A stretch of DNA of 64,000 nucleotides from Ricordea florida (Eukaryota; Cnidaria; Anthozoa; Corallimorpharia; Ricordeidae): NCBI GenBank assembly GCA_949710005.1, contig OX453285.1, positions 9,900,233 through 9,964,232 of the forward strand, given 5' to 3'. Numbering within the stretch: position 1 is the stretch's first letter; the number at the start of each line of letters is the position of its first letter. Under the pieces are notes generated by a model, which saw only the letters and a program-made list of their open reading frames with translations, did no database searches and had not been told where the DNA came from. Shown piece by piece: positions 49,849 to 58,002 of this stretch. The position numbers and the translations under genes were made by a program.

Positions 49849-50508
49849 TTAATCTTCTACCAATAACTCTTTCAAAAGTTTTAATTCATCATTAGAATAA
49901 CACCAATCTAAATACCTATGAGGATTACATGCAACAGGTATTAATTCATTATATAATTTTTCATAAAATTTCTCTTTATGTGATATCTTATCTTTATTTA
50001 AATATATCTTTAAATTTAATGAGCAAACAGTAAATTCTTTATCAAAATTATTAATATTACATTCCTTATCATAATAACCTTCATATTCACCAACCATTCC
50101 ATAATATTCATCATACCCACCCAAACGAACATAATCGCCATTAACATAATGATAATTACCTGGAATATTTTTATCGACATATTCTTTTAACCATTTTTTA
50201 TAATCTTCATTAGCAGCATTTAATAAATCTTTTATAAATTTATCAACACATATACCATTAATACCAAAATTTATATCAGAGTAATAACCAAAACAAATAG
50301 AATCATCAAAAGGATTTTCATTAGAAAAATAAATAATTTCAAAATAAAAATAACTAATCATTTCATTAATAAAACCACGAATTTTTGATAATATTTTTAA
50401 CAAATTTTCTTTTCTTAAATTTATAAAATTATAAAAACTCTTTCCGTAATTATAATAACAAAATTTATTATATATATTTCCATCATATCCATGTATTATT
50501 TTGACCAT
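49849..50508 (-). CDS. Right-end accessory protein, 219 aa (paralogue family)
   Basis: Belongs to a family with 50612-51325, 55788-56468 and 56563-57087. Shared: FxNLxxENLLKxLSKxRGF, a variable middle containing INFGINGICVDKFIKDLLNA and YDEYYGM..GYYDK, then PHRYLDWCYSNDELKLL. Rich in Tyr, Asn, Asp and Lys. No known fold recognised. Lies on the strand opposite the structural genes. Confidence 0.7.
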   Translation of the reverse strand: MVKIIHGYDGNIYNKFCYYNYGKSFYNFINLRKENLLKILSKIRGFINEMISYFYFEIIYFSNENPFDDSICFGYYSDINFGINGICVDKFIKDLLNAANEDYKKWLKEYVDKNIPGNYHYVNGDYVRLGGYDEYYGMVGEYEGYYDKECNINNFDKEFTVCSLNLKIYLNKDKISHKEKFYEKLYNELIPVACNPHRYLDWCYSNDELKLLKELLVED

Positions 50509-50567
50509 CTTTTTATTTTGTTTTTTTTATCTTTTTAAATTATAATTCATTTTTTTATTTTTATTTT

Positions 50568-50597
50568 GTTATGTAACTATTATTTTAGTTATACAAC
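50568..50597. terminator. Hairpin downstream of accessory gene
   Basis: GTTATGTAACT / AGTTATACAAC arms, 3' of the 237-aa gene on the minus strand. Confidence 0.5.
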
Positions 50598-50611
50598 ATA
50601 ATTATATTCTA

Positions 50612-51325
50612 TCAATCTTCTTCGCCCCATCTTTCTTTCAAATCCCTTAACTCTTCAAAATCAATACACCAATCTAAATATCTAGATGGATGCCATGCTA
50701 TAGGCATTAGTTCATCATGTAAGTCTTTGTAGAATTTCTTTTTATGCGTTATTTTATATTCATTTACATTTAGATCAACATCTAAAAATAAAACAGTAAA
50801 TTTTTTATCAAACTTATTAATATTAAATTTTTTATCGTAATAACCTTCATATCCACCCGCCCAACCATAATATTCATCATACCCATCCAAACGAACATAT
50901 TCTCCATTAACATAATGATAAATACCCTCCAAATTTTCATCAACATATTCTTTTAACCATTCTTCATACTTTTTATTAGCGCAATTTAATAAATCTTTTA
51001 CAAAATTATCAACGCATATACCATTAACACCAAAATTTATATCTGCTTGATAAATAAAACCATATTCATCATTATCATCATTATAATAAATTGTAAAATA
51101 AATATATTCATCTCTTTCATGAAAAAATTCCCGATTTTTTGATATATTTTTTAATAAATTTTCTTTTATAGCCTCTATAAAATCACAAAAGCTTAATTTT
51201 TCTTTATTATAATAATTAAAACTAAAAAGTTTTTCTCCATTATCTTTATTATACCAAGTATTTTCAAAAAAACAAAAACCAAATCTCATTTTACTAACAT
51301 CAGTTTGATTAATTTTTAATTCCAT
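50612..51325 (-). CDS. Right-end accessory protein, 237 aa (paralogue family)
   Basis: Same family as 49849-50508: SFCDFIEAIKENLLKNISKN, INFGVNGICVDNFVKDLLNC, YDEYYGWAGGYEGYYDKK and AWHPSRYLDWCIDFEELRDL. A copy starting within this gene is fused to 5S spacer at 60700. Function unknown. Confidence 0.72.
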   Translation of the reverse strand: MELKINQTDVSKMRFGFCFFENTWYNKDNGEKLFSFNYYNKEKLSFCDFIEAIKENLLKNISKNREFFHERDEYIYFTIYYNDDNDEYGFIYQADINFGVNGICVDNFVKDLLNCANKKYEEWLKEYVDENLEGIYHYVNGEYVRLDGYDEYYGWAGGYEGYYDKKFNINKFDKKFTVLFLDVDLNVNEYKITHKKKFYKDLHDELMPIAWHPSRYLDWCIDFEELRDLKERWGEED

Positions 51326-51351
51326 CTTTTTTATTTATTTTTTATAATTAA

Positions 51352-52452
51352 TCATAATTCATTTTTTATTCTACATTTTTTACAAGAATATTTTATCTTT
51401 TTATGTTCGCATATTTTATATCCTCCGCATTCTTTACAAGAAGATTTTTGTTTACTATGTTTGCATATTTGTGATCCTCCGCACTCTTTACAAGAAGCTT
51501 TTTGTTTACCATGTTCACATATTTGAGATCCTCTGCAATTTTTACAAAAAGCTTTTTGCTTGCTATGTTCACACATTTGTGATCCATTACACTCTTTACA
51601 TTGTTGTTTTTGCTTTCCGTGTTTACATACTTGTGATCCATCACAATCTTTACATTGTTGTTTTCGCTTATTATGTTTGCATATTTGTGATCCATTACAC
51701 TCTTTACAAAAAGCTTTTTGTTTGTCATGTTTGCATATTTGTGATCCCCCACACTCTTTACATTGTTGTTTTTGCTTTCCATGTTCACATATTTGTGATC
51801 CTCCGCATTCCTTGCAAGAATATTTTATCTTTCCATGTTCACATATTTCAGATCCACCGCATTCCTTACAAGAATATTTTAGCCTTCCATGTTCGCATAT
51901 TTGTGATCCACCACACTCTTTACAACGATATTTATTTTTCCCATGTTCACATATTTCTTTTCCACCGCATTCCTTACAAGAATATTTTAGCTTACCGTGT
52001 TCACATATTTGTGATCCACTACACTTTTTACAACGATATTTATTTTTCCCATGAATACAAAAATAGTTATTAATAATATTATCTTTTGTTATTAATTTAA
52101 TAATCTCATCATCTGGAAATTTTTTAAAAGCATTAATATCAGGTATTTCCTCATCAAGAATAGACATTTGTGGCTGATTTGGTGTATTTTCAATATCATT
52201 AAGAGCAACAATAAGTTCATTTTTACGCATCCTATAATAATCAAGAATTCCGCGATTTTTAGCAATTTCTCTCAATTCTTGAACATTTAATCTTTGTAAT
52301 TGGTTTTCTATATTATTTATTGGTCTTTGTGGATTTTCAATATTAATGGCTTCGATAAGTTCGGTTCTACGCAACCTATAATATCTCGGAATCCCTCGCT
52401 CTTTTGCGATTTGTTTCAATTGTAATACATTCAATTTTTCTAAATTATTCAT
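51352..52452 (-). CDS. SAP-domain plus 13-repeat Cys/His protein, element III
   Basis: 366 aa. Residues 1-107 are nearly identical to the polymerase N-terminus because both start inside the TIR (two SAP-like helix pairs). From about 130 there are 13 repeats of 18 residues, pattern CxxCxGSxICxHxKxKxx, each with three Cys and one His, suggesting zinc-binding knuckles. Related repeats occur in giant viruses and algae/oomycetes as I recall. DNA or RNA binding is plausible. Repeats suggest ongoing expansion/contraction. Confidence 0.78.
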   Translation of the reverse strand: MNNLEKLNVLQLKQIAKERGIPRYYRLRRTELIEAINIENPQRPINNIENQLQRLNVQELREIAKNRGILDYYRMRKNELIVALNDIENTPNQPQMSILDEEIPDINAFKKFPDDEIIKLITKDNIINNYFCIHGKNKYRCKKCSGSQICEHGKLKYSCKECGGKEICEHGKNKYRCKECGGSQICEHGRLKYSCKECGGSEICEHGKIKYSCKECGGSQICEHGKQKQQCKECGGSQICKHDKQKAFCKECNGSQICKHNKRKQQCKDCDGSQVCKHGKQKQQCKECNGSQMCEHSKQKAFCKNCRGSQICEHGKQKASCKECGGSQICKHSKQKSSCKECGGYKICEHKKIKYSCKKCRIKNEL

Positions 52453-52682
52453 TTTATATTTCGTTGTTCTTATCTTTAAGTAACATTTTTTTTCATTTTT
52501 ATAAAATTTCTATTTAATTAGATTAAAACTAAAATTCTACCTTGTCTATTAAATCACTAACAAAATCTCTGATAAAATTAGCATAACCTAAAATTTTGCC
52601 TTGTTTATTAAATCACTAACAAAATCTCAGTCAAATTAGGATGAAAATTAAATTGTGCCAGTCCCCGCTTTTCACTACTACT
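52131..52682 (-). repeat. Right TIR of element III (~550 bp)
   Basis: Reverse complement of 35331-36172 minus its 292-bp insertion. Ends CACTACTACT at 52682. Confidence 0.9.
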
Positions 52683-52687
52683 AAAGC
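52683..52687. repeat. Target-site duplication of nested element III, right
   Basis: AAAGC, matching 35326-35330. Confidence 0.92.
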
Positions 52688-52913
52688 AAAAGTAAATACC
52701 ATTCACGACTTGGTTTCAAAGGCTCTAAAAGATAACGCTATATCTGACCAAGAATTTTCGTTAATTTTATCAGAGGTGGACAAGTTTGAAAAACTAAAAC
52801 TAGAAATCCGCCAAAAAACTCAGAAAGATACAGAAAAAAACTTAAATATGAATCAGATAAGAACAGAGGTTCGAGCGGAAATATTAAAGGATCTAACCGG
52901 TCGAGAACACTGA
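52688..52913 (+). pseudogene. 3' part of 204-aa-type membrane protein gene, element II
   Basis: Continues the interrupted gene of 34942-35330 to its stop at 52913, with the conserved helical end (ISDQEFSLILSEVDKFEKLK). An open frame starting within the nested TIR (52641) would add unrelated residues and is not the native start. Confidence 0.88.
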
Positions 52914-53006
52914 AAATTTCATATGAAAGAACTGATATGGGATTTAATTGTTTTGCTGGTGTTAGAAAAGAGGTGATTTAAAAGCAACATGTTATGAACA
53001 AAAAAA

Positions 53007-54614
53007 ATGTCATTATTCAATGATTTCAGAAATATGTACCCAAGGGCTGATATAAGTCATTTCACCTTTGTTCCTGATTCGTATGGTGGATATATTAAAT
53101 GGCAAGTTGATGGTACAACAATAATGTCAAATGATGATCCTACTGGAAAAACATGGATTGATGATATTTCACCTAGTTTGAAAAGAATTTTGTGGAAAGA
53201 TTTGGGGTTGAATGGTGATGAATTGAGTTCATTTCCAAATAGTTTAACATTGACTAATCTATCTTATCCAATACCAGCTGTTAATTTTGATGACTTTTCA
53301 ACTGATATAACAAAAATGCTAACCTCTCTGGATATATACGTTTCAAATACAAAGAAATTCACAGCAAAGATGAGAAACATATTTACATCACAAGTTGTTA
53401 CTTTCAAATTTGGTAAACAGAGCAGAAAATGGTTGAACGCCCCTGATATGAATTATTGGCCACAACAACTTAACTTTGCAGTTTGGTATGCAACATCTGG
53501 TTGTGGTATAAGTCCTTTTGAAAGTATAAATTATCCTAAAGTAGTAAATAGCTTCATTAAGTTTCATATATATTTCACAATAAGGCGGATATTATATGAA
53601 TTAAGTCTTCCCTTACCTGATGAGCAGCCCTTTGTAATAAATAATAATCCATATAGTAAAGTTGTATATCAAAGATTGTGTGCTGAATTTGGAATTGCTA
53701 ATAATTCTGACTTTAGATGGAAAGGTGGAAGAAATGGAGGTTTAGGAGATATATTCCTTGATTATGGTGCAGGATACCGACCGACGGGAGGAACTAAAGG
53801 AAAAGGTGGTGGATATCAAAATGTACATATTGTAAGGAATTATGATGTTGAAGCAGATCAATGGCCTGGTGAAGGTGGTAAATTCGCTGATGAAGGTGGA
53901 AAGAAGGAAAAGGGTAATCTCATTTCATTTATCCGTAATGATGACTTTGCTGATTTCAAATATGCCTGGTTTATCCCAACAAGCGGACATGGACTCACTA
54001 AAGCTGGACTTGGTAGATTGAATCGATCTGCTGAAGCTTTTGTTTACTGTATATTGGGTGCACAAGTTAACACTAGAAACTCGATTTATGGTAATGGTGG
54101 TGGGGCGATAGAGACGCAACAAGAATTCTTGGCTTTATTTGAAAGTAGTGTGATTGAGAATGATATTTCTAGTTCGATTCAAAGGTATCAATTAGCTGTA
54201 CAAGAAGCGAAATTACGGCTTGATTTAGCTATCGCTCCTGGCGTATGGTTAATGCCAAGTAATATGATAATCAATACTGAAAGCGTGACTGGTTTTAACA
54301 ACAAACTTATGAAAGCGAGTAATGATATGAATTTTGGTGTGAATAATTCCCTAAACACTGAAGCAAAACAAGTTGGAATAAGTCATAACTTAGGATCTTC
54401 AAAGTTAAAGTTACCTCATATTCACCTGGAAGGTAAAACTGAAACGAATAAAAACCCACAGGAACCAAAAACCTCAACGAAAACAGACTCTATGAAACAG
54501 GAAATCCGCAGGACCAGCTCCGCTGAAAATAATATTGACTCAACGCAACATGAAAAGAATATATTAGCATTTATAATTGTCGCTGGTGGATTAGCGTGGT
54601 ATCTATTTCGGTAG
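53007..54614 (+). CDS. Conserved 535-aa protein with C-terminal membrane anchor, element II
   Basis: Orthologue of 47517-49112 and 1-1400, intact. Same blocks (YGGYIKWQVDGT, ATSGCG, GLTKAGLGRLNRSAEAFVY, PGVWLMPSNMI) and a C-terminal hydrophobic anchor ending WYLFR. The polar linker carries a motif-B insertion at 54507-54528 encoding RRTSSAE, the same peptide as in a different gene of element I. A motif-A-like ACCGACGGGAGGAAC lies at about 53780. Confidence 0.78.
   Translation: MSLFNDFRNMYPRADISHFTFVPDSYGGYIKWQVDGTTIMSNDDPTGKTWIDDISPSLKRILWKDLGLNGDELSSFPNSLTLTNLSYPIPAVNFDDFSTDITKMLTSLDIYVSNTKKFTAKMRNIFTSQVVTFKFGKQSRKWLNAPDMNYWPQQLNFAVWYATSGCGISPFESINYPKVVNSFIKFHIYFTIRRILYELSLPLPDEQPFVINNNPYSKVVYQRLCAEFGIANNSDFRWKGGRNGGLGDIFLDYGAGYRPTGGTKGKGGGYQNVHIVRNYDVEADQWPGEGGKFADEGGKKEKGNLISFIRNDDFADFKYAWFIPTSGHGLTKAGLGRLNRSAEAFVYCILGAQVNTRNSIYGNGGGAIETQQEFLALFESSVIENDISSSIQRYQLAVQEAKLRLDLAIAPGVWLMPSNMIINTESVTGFNNKLMKASNDMNFGVNNSLNTEAKQVGISHNLGSSKLKLPHIHLEGKTETNKNPQEPKTSTKTDSMKQEIRRTSSAENNIDSTQHEKNILAFIIVAGGLAWYLFR
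54507..54528 (+). repeat. GC-rich in-frame micro-insertion (motif B)
   Basis: CGCAGGACCAGCTCCGCTGA. Matches 4384-4403 and 12361-12380 (minus strand) with one difference. It lies in the linker before the membrane anchor. Confidence 0.7.
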
Positions 54615-54624
54615 ATGACTGGAT

Positions 54625-54772
54625 TTTTCAGCTTACGCGTAAGTCGTTTTTTATCACAGGTTAATTAACATAACAATTTTTTTTTTCAGCTTACGCGTAA
54701 GTCGTTTTTTATCACAGGTTAATTAACATAACAATTTTTTTCAGCTTACGCGTAAGTCGTTTTTTATCACAG
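54625..54772. repeat. Three-copy tandem repeat with a palindromic core
   Basis: Each ~55-60-bp unit has AGCTTACGCGTAAGTCG (palindromic CTTACGCGTAAG), then TTTTTTATCACAGGTTAATT and AACATAAC. It lies between the 535-aa and 211-aa genes. The third copy is cut short. Possibly a terminator array or protein-binding site. Confidence 0.8.
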
Positions 54773-54824
54773 TCAGTTATTGTAGAAAATTTAAAAAGAT
54801 GAATATGGTGTAATCAAAATAAAA

Positions 54825-55460
54825 ATGTTGAGTATTACCATGTATGAGTCTGAAACAAGGATTTATTTAGATCCTCCGCTTAAAAATCTTCGTGAGATAC
54901 AGCTACTAGATTGTAATATACAAACCAAAAGATTGATTAATTTCAAGGATCAACAGATATTATTCAATGATAGGAATCTGGGCTTCATAATAATTGAACC
55001 TGGTACATATTCTCTTCGTAATATTCAATCGATATTTCTTAATGATCCTAATAGGGAAAAGATAACAATAATTGAGACTGATACTGTTGACTATCTATAT
55101 TCAAATAAGAACTTTAACATTAAACTTACTAGAGTGTTGTCGATTGGTTTAGGGGTGCCTGAAGTCATAAATCCCGGTAAATTATACCCTATAAATATAC
55201 AAATTAAGGAACCACTGAGACTTATGTGTAGTATAGTGGATAATAAGTCTTCATATATGAATAAAACCAAATATGGAGAACTTGTGAAACTCTCACCATC
55301 AACCCTACTTGCAAACATACCCTCAAAAGATTATCCAACAATTCCAGTTCGAAAATATGATAGCGTTATAAACCACTTTGATTTAAACATCTTAGACAAT
55401 GAATGGGAAAAACTTGATCTGAAGGGTTCTCCCATAACTTTTAGCTTAAGATTTAAATAA
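54825..55460 (+). CDS. Conserved 211-aa protein, element II
   Basis: Orthologue of 49162-49797 (MLSITMYESETRIYLDPPL, REIQLLDCNI, IIEPGTYSLRNIQ, PIPVRKYDS-type end). Intact. Possible minor capsid or spike component; unproven. Confidence 0.72.
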   Translation: MLSITMYESETRIYLDPPLKNLREIQLLDCNIQTKRLINFKDQQILFNDRNLGFIIIEPGTYSLRNIQSIFLNDPNREKITIIETDTVDYLYSNKNFNIKLTRVLSIGLGVPEVINPGKLYPINIQIKEPLRLMCSIVDNKSSYMNKTKYGELVKLSPSTLLANIPSKDYPTIPVRKYDSVINHFDLNILDNEWEKLDLKGSPITFSLRFK

Positions 55461-55471
55461 ATTTTTTTTAT

Positions 55472-55499
55472 GTTATATAACTCAAGTAAGTGATATAAC
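55472..55499. terminator. Hairpin between convergent genes
   Basis: GTTATATAACT / AGTGATATAAC between the 211-aa gene and the 83-aa gene. Confidence 0.5.
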
Positions 55500-55505
55500 A
55501 AAATT

Positions 55506-55757
55506 TTATTCATTTATTAAATTAATTTTATATGCTAACATCCATAAAACTTCTAATTTTTCTTCTTGTTCAATTTCATCAATAGTCTTAACTAAATCAA
55601 ATAAAAATCTTAGTTTTTCTTCTTTTTCTTTTTTATCTTCAGTTTTGTGAGCTATAGTATATAACAATTTAAATTTTTCTCTTTTTTGTTCTTCTTCTTC
55701 ATCAAAATCTTTAAGTATAGATCTCCATAAAATTCTTTTTGCTATATTTTCATCCAT
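55506..55757 (-). CDS. Small 83-aa protein, element II right end
   Basis: MDENIAKRILWRSILKDFDE start; strongly charged, Glu/Lys/Leu-rich, all helix. It is separated from the upstream accessory gene by ~30 bp. TTTAAAGATT-like sequence precedes it (about 55778-55787 on the complement). No homologue in the window; function unknown. Confidence 0.5.
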   Translation of the reverse strand: MDENIAKRILWRSILKDFDEEEEQKREKFKLLYTIAHKTEDKKEKEEKLRFLFDLVKTIDEIEQEEKLEVLWMLAYKINLINE

Positions 55758-55787
55758 TATTTTTATTTTATATTTTAAATCTTTAAA

Positions 55788-56468
55788 TTATAATTCATTT
55801 TTTTTATATAACTTAATTTTTTCCCAACGTTCTTTCAAATCCCTTGACTCCTCAAAATCAAGACACCAATCTAAAACTCTATCTGTATCCCATGCTACTT
55901 CCATTAAATCATTATAAAAGTCTTTGTAAAATTTATTTTTATGTTTTAACTTATCTTCATTTCTACACATAACAACAGTTAATGAATTAGCAATAAAATT
56001 GTTATCAAACTTATTAATATTACATTTCTTATCATAATAACCAAAATATCTATCATAATATTCATCATAACATCTATCATAATATTTCAAAATATCAAAT
56101 TCATTATTATAATAATAATCACACGTTATATTTTCATTAACATATTCTTTTATCCATTTTTTATACTCTTCATTAGCACTATTTAATAAATCTTTTACAA
56201 ATTTATTAACACATATACCATTAACGCCAAAATTTATATCAAAGTAATAACTAATACTATATTCATTATCATTATCATCATAATAAATAATTTCAAAATA
56301 AATATAGCTATTTTTTTCATCAATAAAACCACGATTTTTTGATATCTTTTTTAACAAATCTTCTCTTATTGTCTCTATAAAATCACAAAAACTCAGTTCT
56401 TTTTTATTATAATATGTAATATTAATAGTTTTTTTTCCGCTATTTAAATTTTTTACTAGTCTTTCCAT
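55788..56468 (-). CDS. Right-end accessory protein, 226 aa (paralogue family)
   Basis: Same family as 49849 and 50612: SFCDFIETIREDLLKKISKN, INFGVNGICVNKFVKDLLNS and AWDTDRVLDWCLDFEESRDL. It carries a Tyr-rich middle. Located between the 83- and 174-aa genes on the minus strand. Confidence 0.7.
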   Translation of the reverse strand: MERLVKNLNSGKKTINITYYNKKELSFCDFIETIREDLLKKISKNRGFIDEKNSYIYFEIIYYDDNDNEYSISYYFDINFGVNGICVNKFVKDLLNSANEEYKKWIKEYVNENITCDYYYNNEFDILKYYDRCYDEYYDRYFGYYDKKCNINKFDNNFIANSLTVVMCRNEDKLKHKNKFYKDFYNDLMEVAWDTDRVLDWCLDFEESRDLKERWEKIKLYKKNEL

Positions 56469-56518
56469 CTTTTTTTTTATATTTTATTTTAAAATCTTTA
56501 AATTATAATTCATTTTTT

Positions 56519-56548
56519 GTTATGTAACCATTATTTGAGTTATATAAC
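56519..56548. terminator. Hairpin downstream of accessory gene
   Basis: GTTATGTAACC / GAGTTATATAAC arms, 3' of the 174-aa gene on the minus strand. Confidence 0.5.
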
Positions 56549-56562
56549 ATAATTATTTTTAA

Positions 56563-57087
56563 CTAATCTTCACCCCATAACTCTTCCAAAAACTTTAACT
56601 CCTCGATATCAACGCACCAATCTAAATATCTAGATGGCTTCCATGCTACTTTCATTAAATCATCATAAAAGTCTTTGTAGAATTTCTTTTTATGTTTTAA
56701 CTTATCACTATCTATGCTTATGCTAACCACTATTGAATCAAAAATAATATAATTAAATTCTAACTCATGATCTTCTTCATAAAAATCTTCATAAAAATTT
56801 TCATAACCACCATATAGTAATATTTCATTAAACAAAATTTCATTAAACTCCAAACCATTTTCAAGATCTAAAATAATTCTACCTCTATAATTTTTATCAT
56901 TTTTTATAAAAAAAATATTACACCAAAAAGCATATCCATTTTCTTCAACAATAAATTCGCGATATTTTGATATCTTTTTTAACAAATCTTCATTTATTGA
57001 ATCTATAAATTCACCAATTAAAAAACCTTTTTCATTTAAAAACTTTAAAGAAAGTGCCCCGTAATTTAAAAAAAAATTATCTTCCAT
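56563..57087 (-). CDS. Right-end accessory protein, 174 aa (diverged paralogue)
   Basis: Keeps IDSINEDLLKKISKYREF and the C-terminal AWKPSRYLDWCVDIEELKFL signature but lacks the NGICVDxFxKDLLN block of the other members. The middle is shortened. Confidence 0.65.
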   Translation of the reverse strand: MEDNFFLNYGALSLKFLNEKGFLIGEFIDSINEDLLKKISKYREFIVEENGYAFWCNIFFIKNDKNYRGRIILDLENGLEFNEILFNEILLYGGYENFYEDFYEEDHELEFNYIIFDSIVVSISIDSDKLKHKKKFYKDFYDDLMKVAWKPSRYLDWCVDIEELKFLEELWGED

Positions 57088-57110
57088 TTTATTTCTTCAC
57101 ATATAAATCT

Positions 57111-57572
57111 TCACATATAATTAATTTTTTTTTTTATTTTTCGACATTCTCTACAATGTGCTTTCTGTTTTTTATGTTCACATATTTGTGATCCTCCACA
57201 TTCTTTACAATGTGTTCTCTGTCTATCGTGTTCACATATTTGTGATCCTCCACATTCTTTACAATGTGTTTTTTGTATGTTGTGTTTACAAAATTTTGAT
57301 CCTTTACATTCTTTACAACAATATTTAATTTTATTATGTATACATAATTTTGATACGCAACATTCTTTACAATAATATTTACATTTTCTATGAATACAAA
57401 AATATTTATTATTGATAGCGTCTTTTTTAATTTCATTAATAATTTCCTCCTCTGAAAATTTTTTAATACTTTTAATTAAATTTTCTTTATTCATTTTTGT
57501 TCTTCCTTTAATATTCAACTCTTTTGCAATATTTTTTAATTGGTGAAAATTTAAATCTTTTAATTGTTCCAT
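57111..57572 (-). CDS. SAP-domain plus 5-repeat Cys/His protein, element II
   Basis: 153 aa. SAP-like N-terminus (LNFHQLKNIAKELNIKGRTK) then five 18-residue Cys/His repeats (CxxCxGSxxCxHxxxK), a shorter relative of the 366-aa protein of element III. It has its own start just inside the TIR rather than within it. Confidence 0.72.
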   Translation of the reverse strand: MEQLKDLNFHQLKNIAKELNIKGRTKMNKENLIKSIKKFSEEEIINEIKKDAINNKYFCIHRKCKYYCKECCVSKLCIHNKIKYCCKECKGSKFCKHNIQKTHCKECGGSQICEHDRQRTHCKECGGSQICEHKKQKAHCRECRKIKKKINYM

Positions 57573-57606
57573 ATTTTAATAATTTTTTGTAAATCTTTAA
57601 GCCCAA

Positions 57607-57777
57607 TTAATTTTTTATTAGTTCTTTTTCAATCTCTTCATCGATTCGAGGTACTTTTTTTATATTTTTTAAAAGTTCAGATTCACTCATTTGAGAATAA
57701 TCTTTAATTCCATGCTTTTTAGCAATCTTTTCCAAAAAAAAATTACGTTGTCTCAATTCTGACGCATTTTTTTCCAT
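57607..57777 (-). pseudogene. Truncated polymerase N-terminus in right TIR of element II
   Basis: 56 codons, nearly identical to the first 56 codons of the polymerase at 24401, then a stop just past the TIR boundary. It exists because the TIR includes the start of the polymerase gene. Could express a free SAP-like peptide; no evidence for that. Confidence 0.8.
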
Positions 57778-58002
57778 ATTTCATAAATTATTATAAATCT
57801 TTAAACTTTAATTCATTTTTGAAAAAGTTAATAAAAATTAAATTCGTCTTTCAAAAATAAATATTAAAACCTTTGCATAATCCATACATAAACTACTGGT
57901 AAAATTGGTGTAAAAACTTACCTGAAACTTTAAAAAAAATTAAATAAGAAAATTAAAACCAAATTATAAAAAACCGGCTTATTTTTACGGTAACATACTA
58001 CT
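57610..58002 (-). repeat. Right TIR of element II (~393 bp)
   Basis: Reverse complement of 24176-24568 with a few substitutions. Ends GTAACATACTACT at 58002. Confidence 0.92.

Larger units (their letters stand above)
35331..52682. mobile_element. Element III: Polinton nested within element II (17,352 bp)
   Basis: Both ends read AGTAGTAGTGAAAAGCGGGG inward, flanked by AAAGC. It is the most complete copy: polymerase (one frameshift), integrase, MCP, ATPase, all small conserved genes, a 278-aa extra gene, 326-, 204-, 531- and 211-aa proteins, and three minus-strand accessory genes. The TIR is ~550 bp plus a ~292-bp insertion in its left copy. Element II and III TIR sequences are not alike beyond the first nucleotides. 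Confidence 0.95.
24176..58002. mobile_element. Element II: Maverick/Polinton inserted in 5S spacer (33,827 bp with nested element)
   Basis: Both ends read AGTAGTATGTTACCGTAAAA inward and are flanked by TTGTT. Removing the nested element and one TSD copy leaves about 16.5 kb, a normal Polinton size. Gene order: polymerase, integrase (minus), MCP, ATPase, four small conserved genes, coiled-coil protein, 204-aa-type gene (interrupted), 535-aa and 211-aa genes, then minus-strand accessory genes. The defects seen are a nonsense codon in the ATPase, a lost start and the nested insertion in the 204-aa-type gene. Confidence 0.93.

Noticed and set aside
51471-52073. 200- and 164-codon open frames opposite the Cys/His repeat gene
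   Set aside because: They are antisense shadows created by the 54-bp repeat period; composition is repetitive and lacks an upstream motif.
52641-52913. A complete 90-aa gene at the element III right edge
   Set aside because: The first residues come from the TIR and the rest is the 3' part of the interrupted 204-aa-type gene.
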